The position numbers were made by a program, and so were the translations under genes. Positions 33,067 through 44,719 of a stretch of DNA of 64,000 nt are shown here, one piece after another; the first letter of the stretch is position 1, and every line of letters begins with the position of its first letter. Below the pieces are notes generated by a model. That model had not been told where the DNA came from. It worked only from the letters and a program-made list of their open reading frames with translations, and searched no databases. This stretch comes from Verticillium longisporum. Lineage: Eukaryota; Ascomycota; Sordariomycetes; Glomerellales; Plectosphaerellaceae. The stretch spans positions 2,418,001 to 2,482,000 of the forward strand of contig JAETXT010000012.1 of assembly GCA_019188255.1 (NCBI GenBank). Reading direction: 5' to 3'.

Positions 33067-36000
33067 GTTGGGTAGTCGGGGCTGGGTTCGCCGTCAGACG
33101 GAGCTTGTACTGTACAGTGGGAAAAAAGGGTCCTCGGTATCGGAGGCACGGGAAGCAGGAGAGGGTGCCGTGTTGCTGCCTCGGATGGGTATCGCTGCTG
33201 TCGAGGAGAAAAAAAGACGAAGGTATGTCGGGAAGCTGGAGTTGGAGAGACTTGACTCAGGCGACTGGGCGGGAGGCGCGAGAAAGAGATACTGGCGGAT
33301 GAAGTTCGGAGGGTAGCTTCAGGAGTTGATGCGGCAAGGCGGAGCTGATGCGAGCACGACCAAAGCAAGCAACGCGAAAGGGGACGGAGAGCAGCAAGGA
33401 CGGAATTGACGCGGTCGTCAGTCGATGCAGTCGAGGCGCGGGTACTTTTCTTCCCTGGCGGTTGGCAGCCGTGGGGGATGGAATCCGGGAAAAGGAAGGT
33501 AAGGTGGTAGGAAGGAGAAGCGAGAGAGAGGCAAGGCGAAGGTGGAAGGATGGAGGCAGCAGAGTGGAAGCCCAGGAGTTGGAAACAAAATTGCCCTGGT
33601 CCAGTCACAGGTGTGTTGGCGTGGGAAAGTACCTCTGGCCTGAGTTCGTTGACCTTTTTTCGGGACGAGGACGGGGATAGGACGTGGTCGACGCGGCGTG
33701 GAGTACCTCATTCATTGAAATGGGACCCGACTGGCACGACTGGCACGGCTGGCAGCGACAGGGTAAGTGTGGGTAGGTAGGCGAGGTACCTGGCACTGCC
33801 AGTTGAGGTGACAAGATGACAGGTAGGTACCGACCTACCTACCTACCTAGGTACCTACGAGCCCAACCCTATTGGGGGTGGCAGTGGAGGCAATTCGTGC
33901 CTGTCCAGGCAGGCACCGCCAGACCGAAAGGCAGACACACAGAGGGGCATGGACACGCACAGGCACCTCCTACCTCGTTCTCACCTTGCCGGGGCCTAGG
34001 AGGCAGGGACCTTCGGTGCTTGGGTTGTAGGCAGGTAGCGGGCGGGTCGACGAACGATTCATCATGTCCTATACCTACCTTAGGTACTAAGTGACGGACC
34101 GCACCATGAACCCCGTGGCATCTTCTGGTATGACAATCATCAAAAGGGACTGGAGGGTCCTCGATTCCCGGGGTCCGGCAACCCAAACATGCTGTCCTAC
34201 GAATGTGCCTCCGTGACGGGCCTTGGGCGGGTGGCAGCGCTAGGGGGGAACCTGGCGCTCGGTGCCTGCATCCAGCGCCGCGGAAGGAGAAACAACGCCT
34301 CGGGTCCCTGACTCCTCCCCTCCCAAAGCTTTCCCACAGGCCACAGGGGGCCGACTTCTCCGCCGGGATCCCTGGCAAGCCGTCCCCGGTATTAGCGTCC
34401 ATATCTCGCCCGCATCCATGCTTGCCATGCAACTGGAAATGCAACCGTGCTGCCACAGCACAGAAGGCCACATCATCAACCAAGCCAAGCCCGTTTCGCA
34501 TGGCTGGCGTGTCTCCTAGGGACCTCAAACCAAAGCCTTCAACCCCAACGGCCAACGGTCCCATATCAGATGGAGGGAGTGACGGAGAGAGAGAGAGATG
34601 GCGCTCCTTGTACGTCAAGGTGTTCGGCATGCGCTACGTCAGGTACGCATATACCGGCCCAAGGGCAGTAATTGATGCGAAGAATCCCTCGTCTTGTTGG
34701 AATCCGAGATTCGACATGTCCAACACGGTGGGCGGGAGGCCTGAGGTACTCGCCTCGACAAAAAGGGCCCCAGGTAAGGCACCACTTGTTCCCACGATGG
34801 CTTTCTCGAGCCTACGCTCCAGACTGTGACGGCTTAAGCTTCAGCCTTTTTCAGGCGAGCTGGCGAGTTGGCCTCCTCATTGTCACAGCCTTGCTTCCGA
34901 TCAGTTCCGCAGGATGTAACAGCCTGCTCTGCATGGAACATGGCCACAGATGTGTCTGTCACAACAGCTTCGCAGCTTTGGGTTAACCCCTACGATTGAT
35001 ACGGATCAGGTGACAAGACCGCCTCTGCGAACCACCGTGGATTCGTGACTTCAGATCGCACTCTTTGAGTCTGGCCTCTGACCACAGTGCCGTGAGCTCA
35101 GACAGTTGGCGTCATGGGTGGTCGTCCACCCACCTTTTTTAACATGTCTCAATCAGACAGCCTCCTCCAACTCTTGTTGGAGGCGTCCTCATCATACATG
35201 GTTACATCTCACCCCGGCCCCTCCCTAGCCTCAGCCGACAGAGCTAATGAGTGCTTCGTGAGCTAATGTGGGCGACCCCGGCGGCCGTATGCCTTCGAAT
35301 TGGTTGACCAACCCCCCACGGAAAGGATTGGCTGCCGCCTTCTCAATCGGTTAGGGATGCACGACAGACTGCTTCGGCCTCCAGTTGTTGCAGCAGGCCA
35401 AGACGTTTCGAAACACCGACGACAAGACTGCTCTGCAATGGGTTGGGAGTGAGTTGGGTCCCCTCAAGTCACAGCTCCGGCTCGGCCTGAAAGCAACTGA
35501 CAGAAATGCTGGAGGGTTGTTGACTGGCGAGTTGGAGGCCTGTGAAAGTCACCACGTTGGCCTTTCGAGGTTCCAGCGTCGGCGAGGCGTCATTTCGTTC
35601 CGACAATATCAGTCCACAATGATGTATCAGCTTCCGCCATGTACCCTGTTCGGATCACACCACACACCGGGTCGGCCAGCGTTTGGACCGGCACCCGGAC
35701 AAGCTGCACGTTTGGCCACCTCGCGGCACGGCACGTCGCGACACCGCCGGCCTGCTTTAAGCAAACAATCCATCTCTTATTTCACCCGTTTGCAAACCAA
35801 CAACTGTCGAGGAACCAGTCAACTTCTCCGTGTAAAATCGACAGTGTTCAGGGGTTTTGTCTGAACCCACAAAACGCTTTGACTGACTTTGCTCGACCAA
35901 TACCCGAATCCAGCAGACTCGGACGTTTGTCCGTCACCGACAGGGCTCATGCTTCCAGAAACGCGGAAGAACCCCTTGCCTGTGACACCACACACTCGCT

Positions 36001-37051
36001 GGTTGATAGCATAGCCGTGCGAGTACACTACTCTTGACAAGCCTGCTCCAGCGCTTATCGATATCGGGCTGCCTCGTCATCTGGTGCTCGTTTGTTAGGC
36101 GTTCGTGTACACAACAAGACAGACGGACAGATTGGCCTGGCAACCTTCCGACCGATACACTCGGAGGCACCGGGAGGTTTTTCTTTGATCCTTAAAATTT
36201 GGCAGCTCGCCCAAGCATATTAACAAATTGCTCTTCAAAGCGGTTTGAAACATAGACCAGCACCCTCAGTCTGCCTGGACGATGGACCACCAATTCAAGG
36301 CTTGCTTGCTTCTCAGCCAGCGAGTCGCCCCATCTGTAAATGTGGTGACTGGTTTGTAGCCGGTCACGTCCGACTCGGTCTTTACGAATCCCGGTAATTG
36401 GTCGCGGAGTCTCTGTTCATTCGGAACTGAAAGATATATCATACAAGGCGTCACCTGACCTTCGGAACGGCACGCCGTTCTTCAGCCCTCCGGCGGGGTG
36501 GTCCGACTTGAGATGTTGGCCTTCGTTGCTTGACATTCGCCCAAGTGGGACAACGAGGAAGACTTGCGGCAGAGCCCGCGAACCCGCTCGGCACCATCAC
36601 GCAGTCAATTGAAAGCACCGACTCGCGATGCACCCTATAAGGCAGACGAACGCAGCGTAATGCGAGACGGAGCCGACCGTTGTGTGAGGGCTCTGCTCCA
36701 AGACGGCGGCGCCGAGCACAGCACAATCCGAACACCCGAGTGGGCGTCTGCACCTACGTCATACAGAGCTTAATTTTTCTACGCCCACGTCACGATGTCA
36801 GGTGTCCGGGCTGCGAACGATGCCACAAAACGGGACTAAAGGTAGACGGGACGCGCAATCGTCTGAAGTGGCCAGCCAAGTGGTATGGTATTGGCAAATT
36901 CTTGAAGACATTTAAGATGCCAGAGCTCAACCCAAAGTGCGGATGCGTGGAGAGACTGCAACTTCGACGACTATCATCACTTACGCCAGCATCCGCAACG
37001 TCCCGCCAATCACTTACAAAATAACGAACAAAGGCACACACATCCGCAAAA
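33067..37051. other. Gene-free interval of about 4 kb
   Basis: Begins with the promoter side of the Nrp1-like gene and ends at the PMP3 gene. Only short frames without recognisable domains are present. It carries a dense group of GGTACC/CCTAGG words at 33771-34089. The stretch 34900-36500 looks like ordinary non-coding DNA. Confidence 0.5.
33821..33858. repeat. CCTA/TAGG-rich palindromic repeat
   Basis: AGGTAGGTACC, then four CCTA units, then CCTAGGTACC. The arms can pair with each other, and the words match those of the 10237-10257 element. Confidence 0.6.
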
Positions 37052-37393
37052 ATGGCCGGTGGTGGAATCACAGCTCTTCTCATCGTCCTCGTAACGCTTT
37101 TCGGTGGGTGTTGATATCTGAATGCTTCGTCCTGATGCTGACCTGAGCTCCCAGTGCCACCCATTGGTGTTATACTCACAGCCGGCTGTGGCATGGACCT
37201 CGTTGTCAACATCTTCCTTACGATACTTGGCTTCATCCCCGGCTTGATCCATGGACTCTACGTTCTCTATATCTACTACGATCGACGCGAACAGGCTGCT
37301 ACAGGTCGCATCTCGTCAAGTCGCGCGCCAGGTATTTACAGCGACAAGGTGCAGACTGGCGTTGGTGCCGGCTACGGCACCACGCGTTATTAG
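37052..37393 (+). CDS. PMP3: PMP3/RCI2-family plasma-membrane proteolipid
   Basis: Two exons, 37052..37103 and 37155..37393, 96 residues. The 51-bp intron (GTGGGT..CAG, branch GCTGAC) joins VTLF to VPPIGVI. The core shows the family pattern: a first membrane helix reaching VPPIGVILTAGCGMDL, then VNIFLTILGFIPGLIHGLYVLYIYY as the second helix. Yeast Pmp3 is about 55 residues, affects plasma-membrane potential and protects against salt stress. This protein carries an extra hydrophilic tail of about 35 residues (RREQAATGRISSS to YGTTRY). Such extended forms are known among filamentous fungi. The first exon was placed from the in-frame ATG and the donor site. Confidence 0.93.
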
Positions 37394-40003
37394 AAGCGCG
37401 CGCTTCCATCTAAATGAGCGATCCCGCAATACGCTTAGTGATTTCACGAGAAAGAACACTTCGCAGTGCAATGAGGAGGGCATGGTGGTGTCATACTCGT
37501 GTGCTCTGTCGTGGCGGGCGGGTGGGTGGATGAGCGGTTGGTAATGCTTGTGGGTGTAGAGCCCAAGGCCTGACTCCGTAGGGCCAGTCAAGCTTAGCTA
37601 CTAATGCAAGTCATTGAGACGAGTCATCGTCGCACATGCTACCCGCCTTGATAACGGTGATTGAGGAGGCACATGTTAGGAAAGGCACTGCTGCACTGAA
37701 GACGGCAACAAGGGTTCGCATCTTCAAATTCCTTCGCCCGTCTGCTTTCCGATATGTGGACAATTGGATCTTGTGGATAACTCAGCGTCTTTTCCTCGAG
37801 AAGGAGAAGGCATTTCGGCCAGAAGAGAGAGGGGGGTCGAGCCAGCAGAGGACAATGACTGGGTACGGGAGACGGTGATCGCTCACGAAATTCCAAGCGG
37901 CTTCAGCCTCGCGCACTTGTCTTGCCGCCGCATGATTCGCCAAAATTTATTCAACGATGCGCAACGAGCCCAACCAACTGTTTCATCTTTTAACTCATGA
38001 CGGACACAGTCAAGTCTTGTCGGTCCTCGAAAAGGCGGGATATATTAACCCATACACGGCTGTATGACCTGACAATGGCCCCGATATAATAAGCTGTAGA
38101 CTGCCTGTGCTTGGAAGTAGAGTTAGGAAACATCGGGTTTTGCATGTCGAATCAAAAGAGGCAGTACATAAAAAAAACCAATGGGACGGTTGGACATTCA
38201 AGAGGTCAGGTTACATGTTGCGACAAGGGGTCCCTCCAGGTGCTCGAACCCTCCACGGTTTAGCAGATCAGCGAGTCGTGGACACTTGAGGCGGCGAACC
38301 CGAAGAGACTGCCGAGGAACGTGGCAAGTATGGCCAACATAGTTATCAGAACATGAGATTGGTTTGGTCACGAGAGGAGAAGTTGTATGGAGAGTGCAGC
38401 GTCCAGGAAGTGCGCTTCATCTGTGATAAGAAACCCGCTTTTCGATGCCAGGGCCTCAAGCTTCAGAGCCCCGAACTTCATGGGTCCAGTCTACCTTGTG
38501 CACCGGAGCGTCGCGTCCTGGCAAGCTGCCAAAAGGTGACGACGAGGATATCCGAGCATCGGGTTCAATAACCCGGATGTTGCGCTGCCGGGGACGTTCG
38601 CAATGGAAACGTATGTGCTCGCGTGTCTGCTGGCTTGTGGCTAGGCCAGTTGAGGTTGAAGAACAGAACCGGGGCATACGTAGCGGTGCACACGTGCTGT
38701 CATCTGAGACCTTCCCATGTGTCGTAGATTGCCCGGAGGCTGTCATGTTACTCTGGTACTCAGGGGCACCATGCATGAACAACAAGGGCCTGTATGTGCC
38801 GGGCTGTTCGCGTAGGACGACTGGCGGCATGCAGACGGTGAGAGGTTAAATCGTGTACGTTTCGTTGTATTCTGCCGATACGCAGGCTGCCATGTGTGCT
38901 GTCATTATTGATCCAAGCATGAGCCGAGCCACGGTAGCAGCATGCAGCATTAGCAGCCATAGGCGTAAGAGTTCATGAGGGGGAAACCAGCGGCTTTCCC
39001 TGGCGACTAAGAGCCAGCACACACGGACAACAGGTAGTAATGAATTGGTCCTTCGTACTCGAGGAACGAAACCGAATTGAGCCACGTCGACGTTCCACAC
39101 GCTATGTGTCCAGAGATTGAGAATCCGAGACAACGATGAGTTGAGACCCCAATGTCGACCATGGATGGTGCGTATAAGTGGAGGGCCCAGACAGTAAGTA
39201 GCGAGCAGGTACTGAGAAAGGTACCACAGGGTGAGGAAGGAAAGGACGAGGGGAGGCGAAATGGGGACGGCAGGCGCGAGCGGAGACAGTGTGAAGATGA
39301 GTCGACCAGGTGCTGATTATGGTCAGCACAGCACAGTGTGGCACTGTTCGGCAGCCCACGCAAGTACGGCAACCCCGCAGCCGCGATTGGTTGGTGCGTC
39401 TTCTTAGGCTCCCCCGCCAGACTGCCCCCTCGTCTTGGGCCACCCTTTGAACGACAGCCACGACAGACGTGCAGCATGCACTCGTCCGGCTAGGCCAGTC
39501 GCCTATCACTGTCGTGCGCTCTCCTGCGCCCGGCTGCAACTCAACCTCCGGTCCAACTACTGCTCTTCCTTTTTCCTCCTCTCCTCCCCGATAGAATCCT
39601 CCTTCCCGCCAGATACCGCGATTCCGTCCCCATACAATCAATTCGGGGTGTTGCGAATTGCGTCCCGTCTGCTCCTCTTGGCTGTCCACTCTCCACTTTC
39701 CTGCCTCGAGCACCTCGGAACATAGCAGACTAACCGCCCGAATATCTGATCCGACTTGCCTCGATTCGACACTGCTCAGCACGGAATCTCCTCGTCTGCC
39801 TCCGTGTGGATCAGAATCCCACGCTCGGCCACAAACAGCCTTTGGCACCATGCGTCTGCCATCGGCCGCTGTCTAAACTTAACATCCCATTTGCAGCACG
39901 ACGCGGACCGGCCCCTGTGGCCAGCCACGGTGCTGTATGCCAGCCTGTCTGCCTCACCATACATAAAAACCACCATCCGCCGCACGACGTGCTAGACATC
40001 ACG
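37394..40003. other. Intergenic, no gene seen
   Basis: No supported gene. The segment from about 39480 to 40000 is C/T-rich and low in G, consistent with a leader for the gene starting at 40004. Short open frames elsewhere show no known domain. Confidence 0.45.
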
Positions 40004-41529
40004 ATGGACCAGACAAGGCCTGCTACGTCTGGTCAGTACGGCCGCTACCGACCTCCAACACAACTGGTCTCGAACGCATCTGTCGCTTCATCGCAGCCAT
40101 CCATCTCCCGGCAACCTAAAAATTCAAGACGCGATTCATTGCCCTTCTCCTTCCCGCCTCTCTTCCAACCGAACACTTCGTCGACCTCTCTCGTACCATC
40201 CACAGCAGAGGGCAAGCCGATTCCACTCGACGACGACACAGCCGCCCACCGCACCCTGGCCCTCCGAGAACTCAACGTGAACTACCCGTCGCGCAGCCGT
40301 TACGCGAAGTCGACAGGCGCTCAGAGCAGCACTAACTCACAGCCTGTGCTCGTGCGGACATATTCAGAGACGCAGAGCAGGCAGTCGAGCACCACGCGCA
40401 GCATCATCGCAGGAGGGAAGCCTGTTCACTCGACCGCAAACAACTCGGTTGGCAACGGCCCTGCCGCATCAGTAAGGCGCATCATAGCATTTCGGTCGCC
40501 GCTCAGCGGTCAGCAGCATGGTCTGCTGAGCATGGCAAGAGCAAAGTCGAAGAAGGGCCTAGGCAGTCGTGATGCGACGACCAAGCTGCCGCCCATCGAG
40601 GCGTACAGCTTTAAACAAATGATGGCCAACATGGAGGCAGAGGAAGACACCAGCATCAACGCTGACCTGGACCGCATTGCTGAGATCTGTGCCAGATCTC
40701 GGTATTCCCTCAGCAACCAGTATGAAGTGCATGTCACCCCTCATGGGTCTGGCGCTGCGTTCATGGCCTCGGTGTCATCACGACGTCAACAGCACACCAA
40801 CGGACCCACTCTGCAGGCCGTCACCTCGGATGATGAACGGCAAGCGAGTCGTCTTCACAAGAGGAGAGGTGGTGGCGCCCGGCGGAGAAGCATGGCCATG
40901 GGCACCCTGGAGACCATCATGTCGTCGAGCGGCTCGTCGGAGGATGGCAAGCCCAAAAGAAGTCCGCCAGCGAAATCACCCTAGAGGTTCGAGGGCGAGC
41001 AGAGCGGAAAGTCGAAATAACCCAGGCAAGCGCGTCTCCTGCCGAGCAACGCCCGAGACTGGAGAGCGTCACTTGTGAAGTCAGTCTTAGGAGGAGGAAG
41101 TCATCATCCTTTGCCTCAGCCATGCTCGAGAGCACACGCCAGTACCCGATCATACACGACGTCACAACGCCACGGAGCTCGTCTTCTACGTTGCTTAGCG
41201 AGCCTGCGCTGCCACAAACGTCTATGAATCACCTCCAAGTACGGACAGAGCCAGAGGAGACAGGCCCAATCGATTCCAGAGGCTCGAGAGAACAGAGCGA
41301 AGAACACAAAAGTAGGACTTTTCATACAGGGGACTCTCAGACCCAAGCTCAGGGCAGTTTGCTTGGCGGTCTAAGTGGCTGGATGCCCACATGGTCGTTT
41401 CCTCCTGTGATGGGAATCAGTCCAGCGTCGGCGAAGGGGGGAGGCTCAACAAGCCATGCCGAGGGCAGCTTACGACATCTGCTTAGGACAACAGATTCCA
41501 AGGGGAAGGGAGTTGATGGTGGCACGTAG
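40004..41529 (+). CDS. Hypothetical Ser/Arg-rich protein, probable frameshift
   Basis: Starts MDQTRPATSGQYGRYRPP, is Ser/Thr/Arg-rich and mostly disordered, and has one more conserved-looking stretch, KLPPIEAYSFKQMMANMEAEED...ADLDRIAEICARSRYSLSNQYEVH, that predicts as helical. I do not recognise a family. The first frame stops at 40982. The frame one base away then stays open and similar in style to 41529 (SAMLESTRQYPIIHDVTTP through GWMPTWSFPPVMGIS). One missing base in the CCC run at 40952-40954 would make a single product of about 508 residues. If no error exists, the gene ends at 40984 with 326 residues and the rest is untranslated. Confidence 0.6.
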
Positions 41530-42146
41530 ACGTGCTTCGTTCAACAGTGTTGGACTTTCGTTTTGAGTCTGATTAACTATCGAAAAGCGAACGGGGACCC
41601 CAGTCTTACGGGGACTCCAGTCTTACGACAAACAGAAAGCTTGCTTTATAGATACCCAGAGATGAAGGAGGTGGCGCGCTTTTGGTTGCTCTGTACAAAT
41701 AGCACTCATGATAATGAGTTTGGGGGGTGAAATAGGAAAGGTCATTGGCTTTCATTGTCCTTCATCACGTAGGCGATTTGCGGCGATGCCCCTTGCCAGG
41801 CATCAAGGCCCTTTGTGAGATTGTATTTACTGGCTCTGACGAGGAGACAACGATCACCCTGCAGGGCAGTAAAGCTTGTGATATCCAAGGGAAGAGGTAG
41901 AACCCTGAATCGCGTCATTTGGCTCGGACAATCTCTAAGGAAGATACCCATTTAGCGGTCTAATGTGGTGCCGGGTTGTCGCCGCCGCCGAAACTTCCGA
42001 GTGAGGAGGTTCAAGAAATCGTCATGATCGCTGCCCAGAGACTTCCGGTCTGGGTCGATACTACTGCCTTCTGTTTCCCCTCTTGCGCTCATGCGTGCTG
42101 GTCAGTTGGGCACATGAAGCGGCCAGTGAGGGGCCGTGAAGCGTAG
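41530..42146. other. Degenerate intergenic sequence
   Basis: Contains an imperfect direct repeat at 41590-41627 (GGGGACTCCAGTCTTACG, two copies) and a short minus-strand frame (41742-41951, ending YVMKDNESQ) that may be another gene remnant. No intact gene is seen. Confidence 0.4.
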
Positions 42147-42687
42147 TTAAGCGAAGAATGGCTGGTCTTTCTCGCTGTCCGAGCTCCCTTCGAAGTACTG
42201 CTACAGCTTGTCTGTTGAAGCCCTTGTGGCATAAAAGGCCTCCGGTAGGTCTTTCTTCTTGTCGAGTGGCTGTATATCCTCAATCCAAAGACCGTCCGAC
42301 GACAGGGAGGGAATAGGAACTTTGTTGTCACCGAACTGAGGCTCATGGTTGTAGTGACTCCCGGCTCCATGAAGAAAGCTGAACTCTTTGTAAAGCTCCT
42401 GGCGCTGGGCGCGCCACCAAGGGTGACACCTAGATGCCTGGCTTACATGAAATAGAGTCCTCGTATGTGCAGATAAGAGAGGAGCTCGGGGTTTAAATAG
42501 ATCACTTTTCAGACATGAGGGCCAAATAATCAGCCTCGGGTAAGATATCTATGTCAGAGCGCGTGGATGAGCAGAGTGAAGAGGTCTTTCGCAGGTGATA
42601 TCCGCAGCCAATTATTAGGTAGGGATTAAGAATAGATATTGATTCTGGCCCTCCGCAGCCCTTATATACGTTCTCTCGTGGTCCCAA
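42147..42687 (-). pseudogene. Broken open frame, unknown family
   Basis: On the minus strand two neighbouring frames read like protein. The first is MGPRENVYKGCGGPES to PEADYLALMSEK (from 42687). After a one-base shift near 42507 it continues with DLFKPRAPLLSAHTRTLFHV, WWRAQRQELYKEFSFLHGAG and DNKVPIPSLSSDGLWIED. A TAG at 42201-42203 interrupts it before QQYFEGSSDSEKD-like sequence, and the final stop is at 42147. The TAG could come from CAG by one C-to-T change. I do not recognise the family and cannot tell whether this is a decayed gene or misread exons. Confidence 0.3.
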
Positions 42688-43279
42688 CCCCCTAGACTAG
42701 CCTCCCGACCCGTGGCTCCGCAGGTGCCTCCTGACAGCGAGGTGTATACATTGGCTCACCGTGTTCTTCTCGACGACCCGGCCCCAAAGCAGAAATGGAA
42801 GTTCATTCAGTGGGCGGAGATCAAAAAGGCGGTACGATTGACCCGACAGCTCAACAGTTGGACCAAGACCACGCTGATAGCATCCCTAGTTCCCCCACTG
42901 GCACGTCTACACGCACCTGACGATTACGTTCTTCGCGATGGGAGCAGCAAGCCCCATGGGATCCTGTGGCCCTGCTGTCATCGCAGGCTACGGCTTTGAC
43001 TGATTGCAGGCCAATGCCTTATCCTTAGCTGGCGGTTGAGCAGTCATCTTCCTTGATCTCTTCATTGGGTGGCTGGCATAAGTTCACATCTTGGAAGTGT
43101 TCTTTCCAAGCTTCTATAGACTCATCTACTTTCCATAGTGACAAGACCCGGCGACGTCGCTTTCTGGTTCTCCTCGGTATTTCCCTACTTTGGGCGTTTG
43201 CGGCGAGTCTAGCCAGTGCGTTTTCGTTGAGGGACGAACACCTAGCTTGAAGATGTAGCTCGCAACACGACAGCTCGTT
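42688..43279. other. Possible gene fragments, not assignable
   Basis: Contains a 95-codon plus-strand frame (42712-42999, beginning from GTG) and a 107-codon minus-strand frame (43025-43348). Both have partly protein-like composition, but neither has known domains or splice structure. Confidence 0.3.
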
Positions 43280-43669
43280 GTACATCCCAGCAAAGACGTC
43301 AAATATGCAATCCTGGCAATGACGATGAGCTGGTGCATAGTTGCGCATCCCATCAACGTAATTGGATCGGCATCAACATTCGTTCTCCTGCAAAACGATC
43401 AATCATCACGGCACTCTTCATCATCACGGCCAATTGTGCGGGGATCGCGTGTGGCCAGATCTTCCAGCGCGATGATGCGCCCCTCTCCCGAAAGGGCGTT
43501 CACGGTGATGGTCGCAATGATCAGCGTTGCTCTTGCGGCATCTGTTACTGCGACTGTGCAGTACAGGTGGCTCGACCACAGACTTGACCAGCAGGGCAAC
43601 CAAGGGGTTGATGCCGAGAAGGCTGAAAGGGCTGGTCAGCAGAGGAACAAGTGGAGGTTCACTCTCTGA
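43280..43669 (+). pseudogene. C-terminal remnant of a Dal5-like MFS transporter
   Basis: Three frame segments in a row spell the end of an allantoate-permease-type major facilitator. They are HPSKDVKYAILAMTMSWCIVAH (a membrane helix), then after a shift near 43350 NWIGINIRSPAKRSIITALF and ITANCAGIACGQIFQRDDAP, then after a second shift near 43490 FTVMVAMISVALAASVTATV and QYRWLDHRLDQQG, ending at a stop at 43667. The KR and N..G pattern followed by QIFQ..DAP is characteristic of this family. The N-terminal two thirds are absent and two frame breaks are present, so this is a relic and not a working gene, unless some breaks are sequence errors. Confidence 0.55.
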
Positions 43670-44719
43670 GTCGTCTGGGCGCTTCTTTCTTCCTGGCATT
43701 CGGTCACAGGGTTCCGAGCTTTGAGGGAGGCTTGGGAGGTTCAGACTAGGCTCCGCAATACCCAAAGTGTGATGATCCTTGGGTTGCCTAAATTAAAAGA
43801 GGGGCCTCCTGTTTTGTTAACCCAAAGCCCATGTTCCACTAGGTACTCATGAATACTCATTTAATTAGCTCGGTAGAACAGGTATTTTGAGTATCATTTA
43901 GGTACTTATTTAGCCACAATAAAGATATAACTGGATAATAGGAAGAAGACGTATAAGATATATGGGCTATACATATATAGGTCTACATGTAAGCTCAAGG
44001 ACCCATGCGTTTCTAGTTTATCCAGAATGACTTCGACTACCTAGGTAGCTAAACCGGTACAGTGATATGTATCTAGCGCGAAGTGCTGCCGGCTGGTAGC
44101 CAGAAGGTGGGACCCCAAGTTTCCCCGTGCAGCTCCCTCCTTCGTCACTGCAACCTACCTCAGACGTGCATTTTCTGGCTGGTCTGTTCATGCCATCACT
44201 GCCTGTACCCCACTAGTCTTCACAGACGGCTGCACACGATCACCAAGAGCACCACAACACAGCAGCACAGGTCTGCGGGAGAGAATTTGTTCATTCACTG
44301 TCTATCACTGCTATGCCGCGAAACCACTGTGAGTGTTTGTATGCAAGGAGCAGCAATGACATCCCCTCTGACAGTCTGTCTTTGTTCCCAGACCGAAGCA
44401 ATCCGACCTCACATCGACTGAAAGCGACTCTTTCGTGAACACAGGGTTGACCTCTGGTCAGCACCTGGCACGAGGGCTCTCGCCAAGAAGGGGTCCCTCA
44501 GAGGCCGACTGGATTCCTCGTCCAGCGTATGGCAAGCGATAGTTCCAAGAGCCGAGCATGGTTTTGACATTTTCCTTTAGCGGTCTCCGTACAGCGTGCC
44601 GAACGAAAAGTGACGATACCGATCCCATCTGGATTTACCGAACCGAACATCCCCTGCGCATAACACAGGCCGCGATCCGGCCAACACCTCGAACTCATCA
44701 CTGATGTATTTGCAACATC
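43670..44719. other. Intergenic upstream of ULP2
   Basis: 43800-44050 is richer in A and T than its surroundings. It holds TAGGTACT/TACCTAGGTAGC words at 43842, 43899 and 44038. From 44050 to 44719 it is the promoter and leader side of ULP2, with no other gene seen. Confidence 0.45.

Noticed and set aside
38215..38265. GGTTCGAGCAC on the minus strand, like a tRNA B box
   Set aside because: No matching A box, acceptor stem or 7-base T loop could be built.
38555..38585. CGGGTTCAATAACCCG hairpin resembling a T arm
   Set aside because: The loop has eight bases instead of seven, and no cloverleaf is possible upstream.
42712..42999. 95-codon plus-strand frame with moderately protein-like sequence
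   Set aside because: No ATG start, no domain and no splice partner; kept only as a possible fragment.
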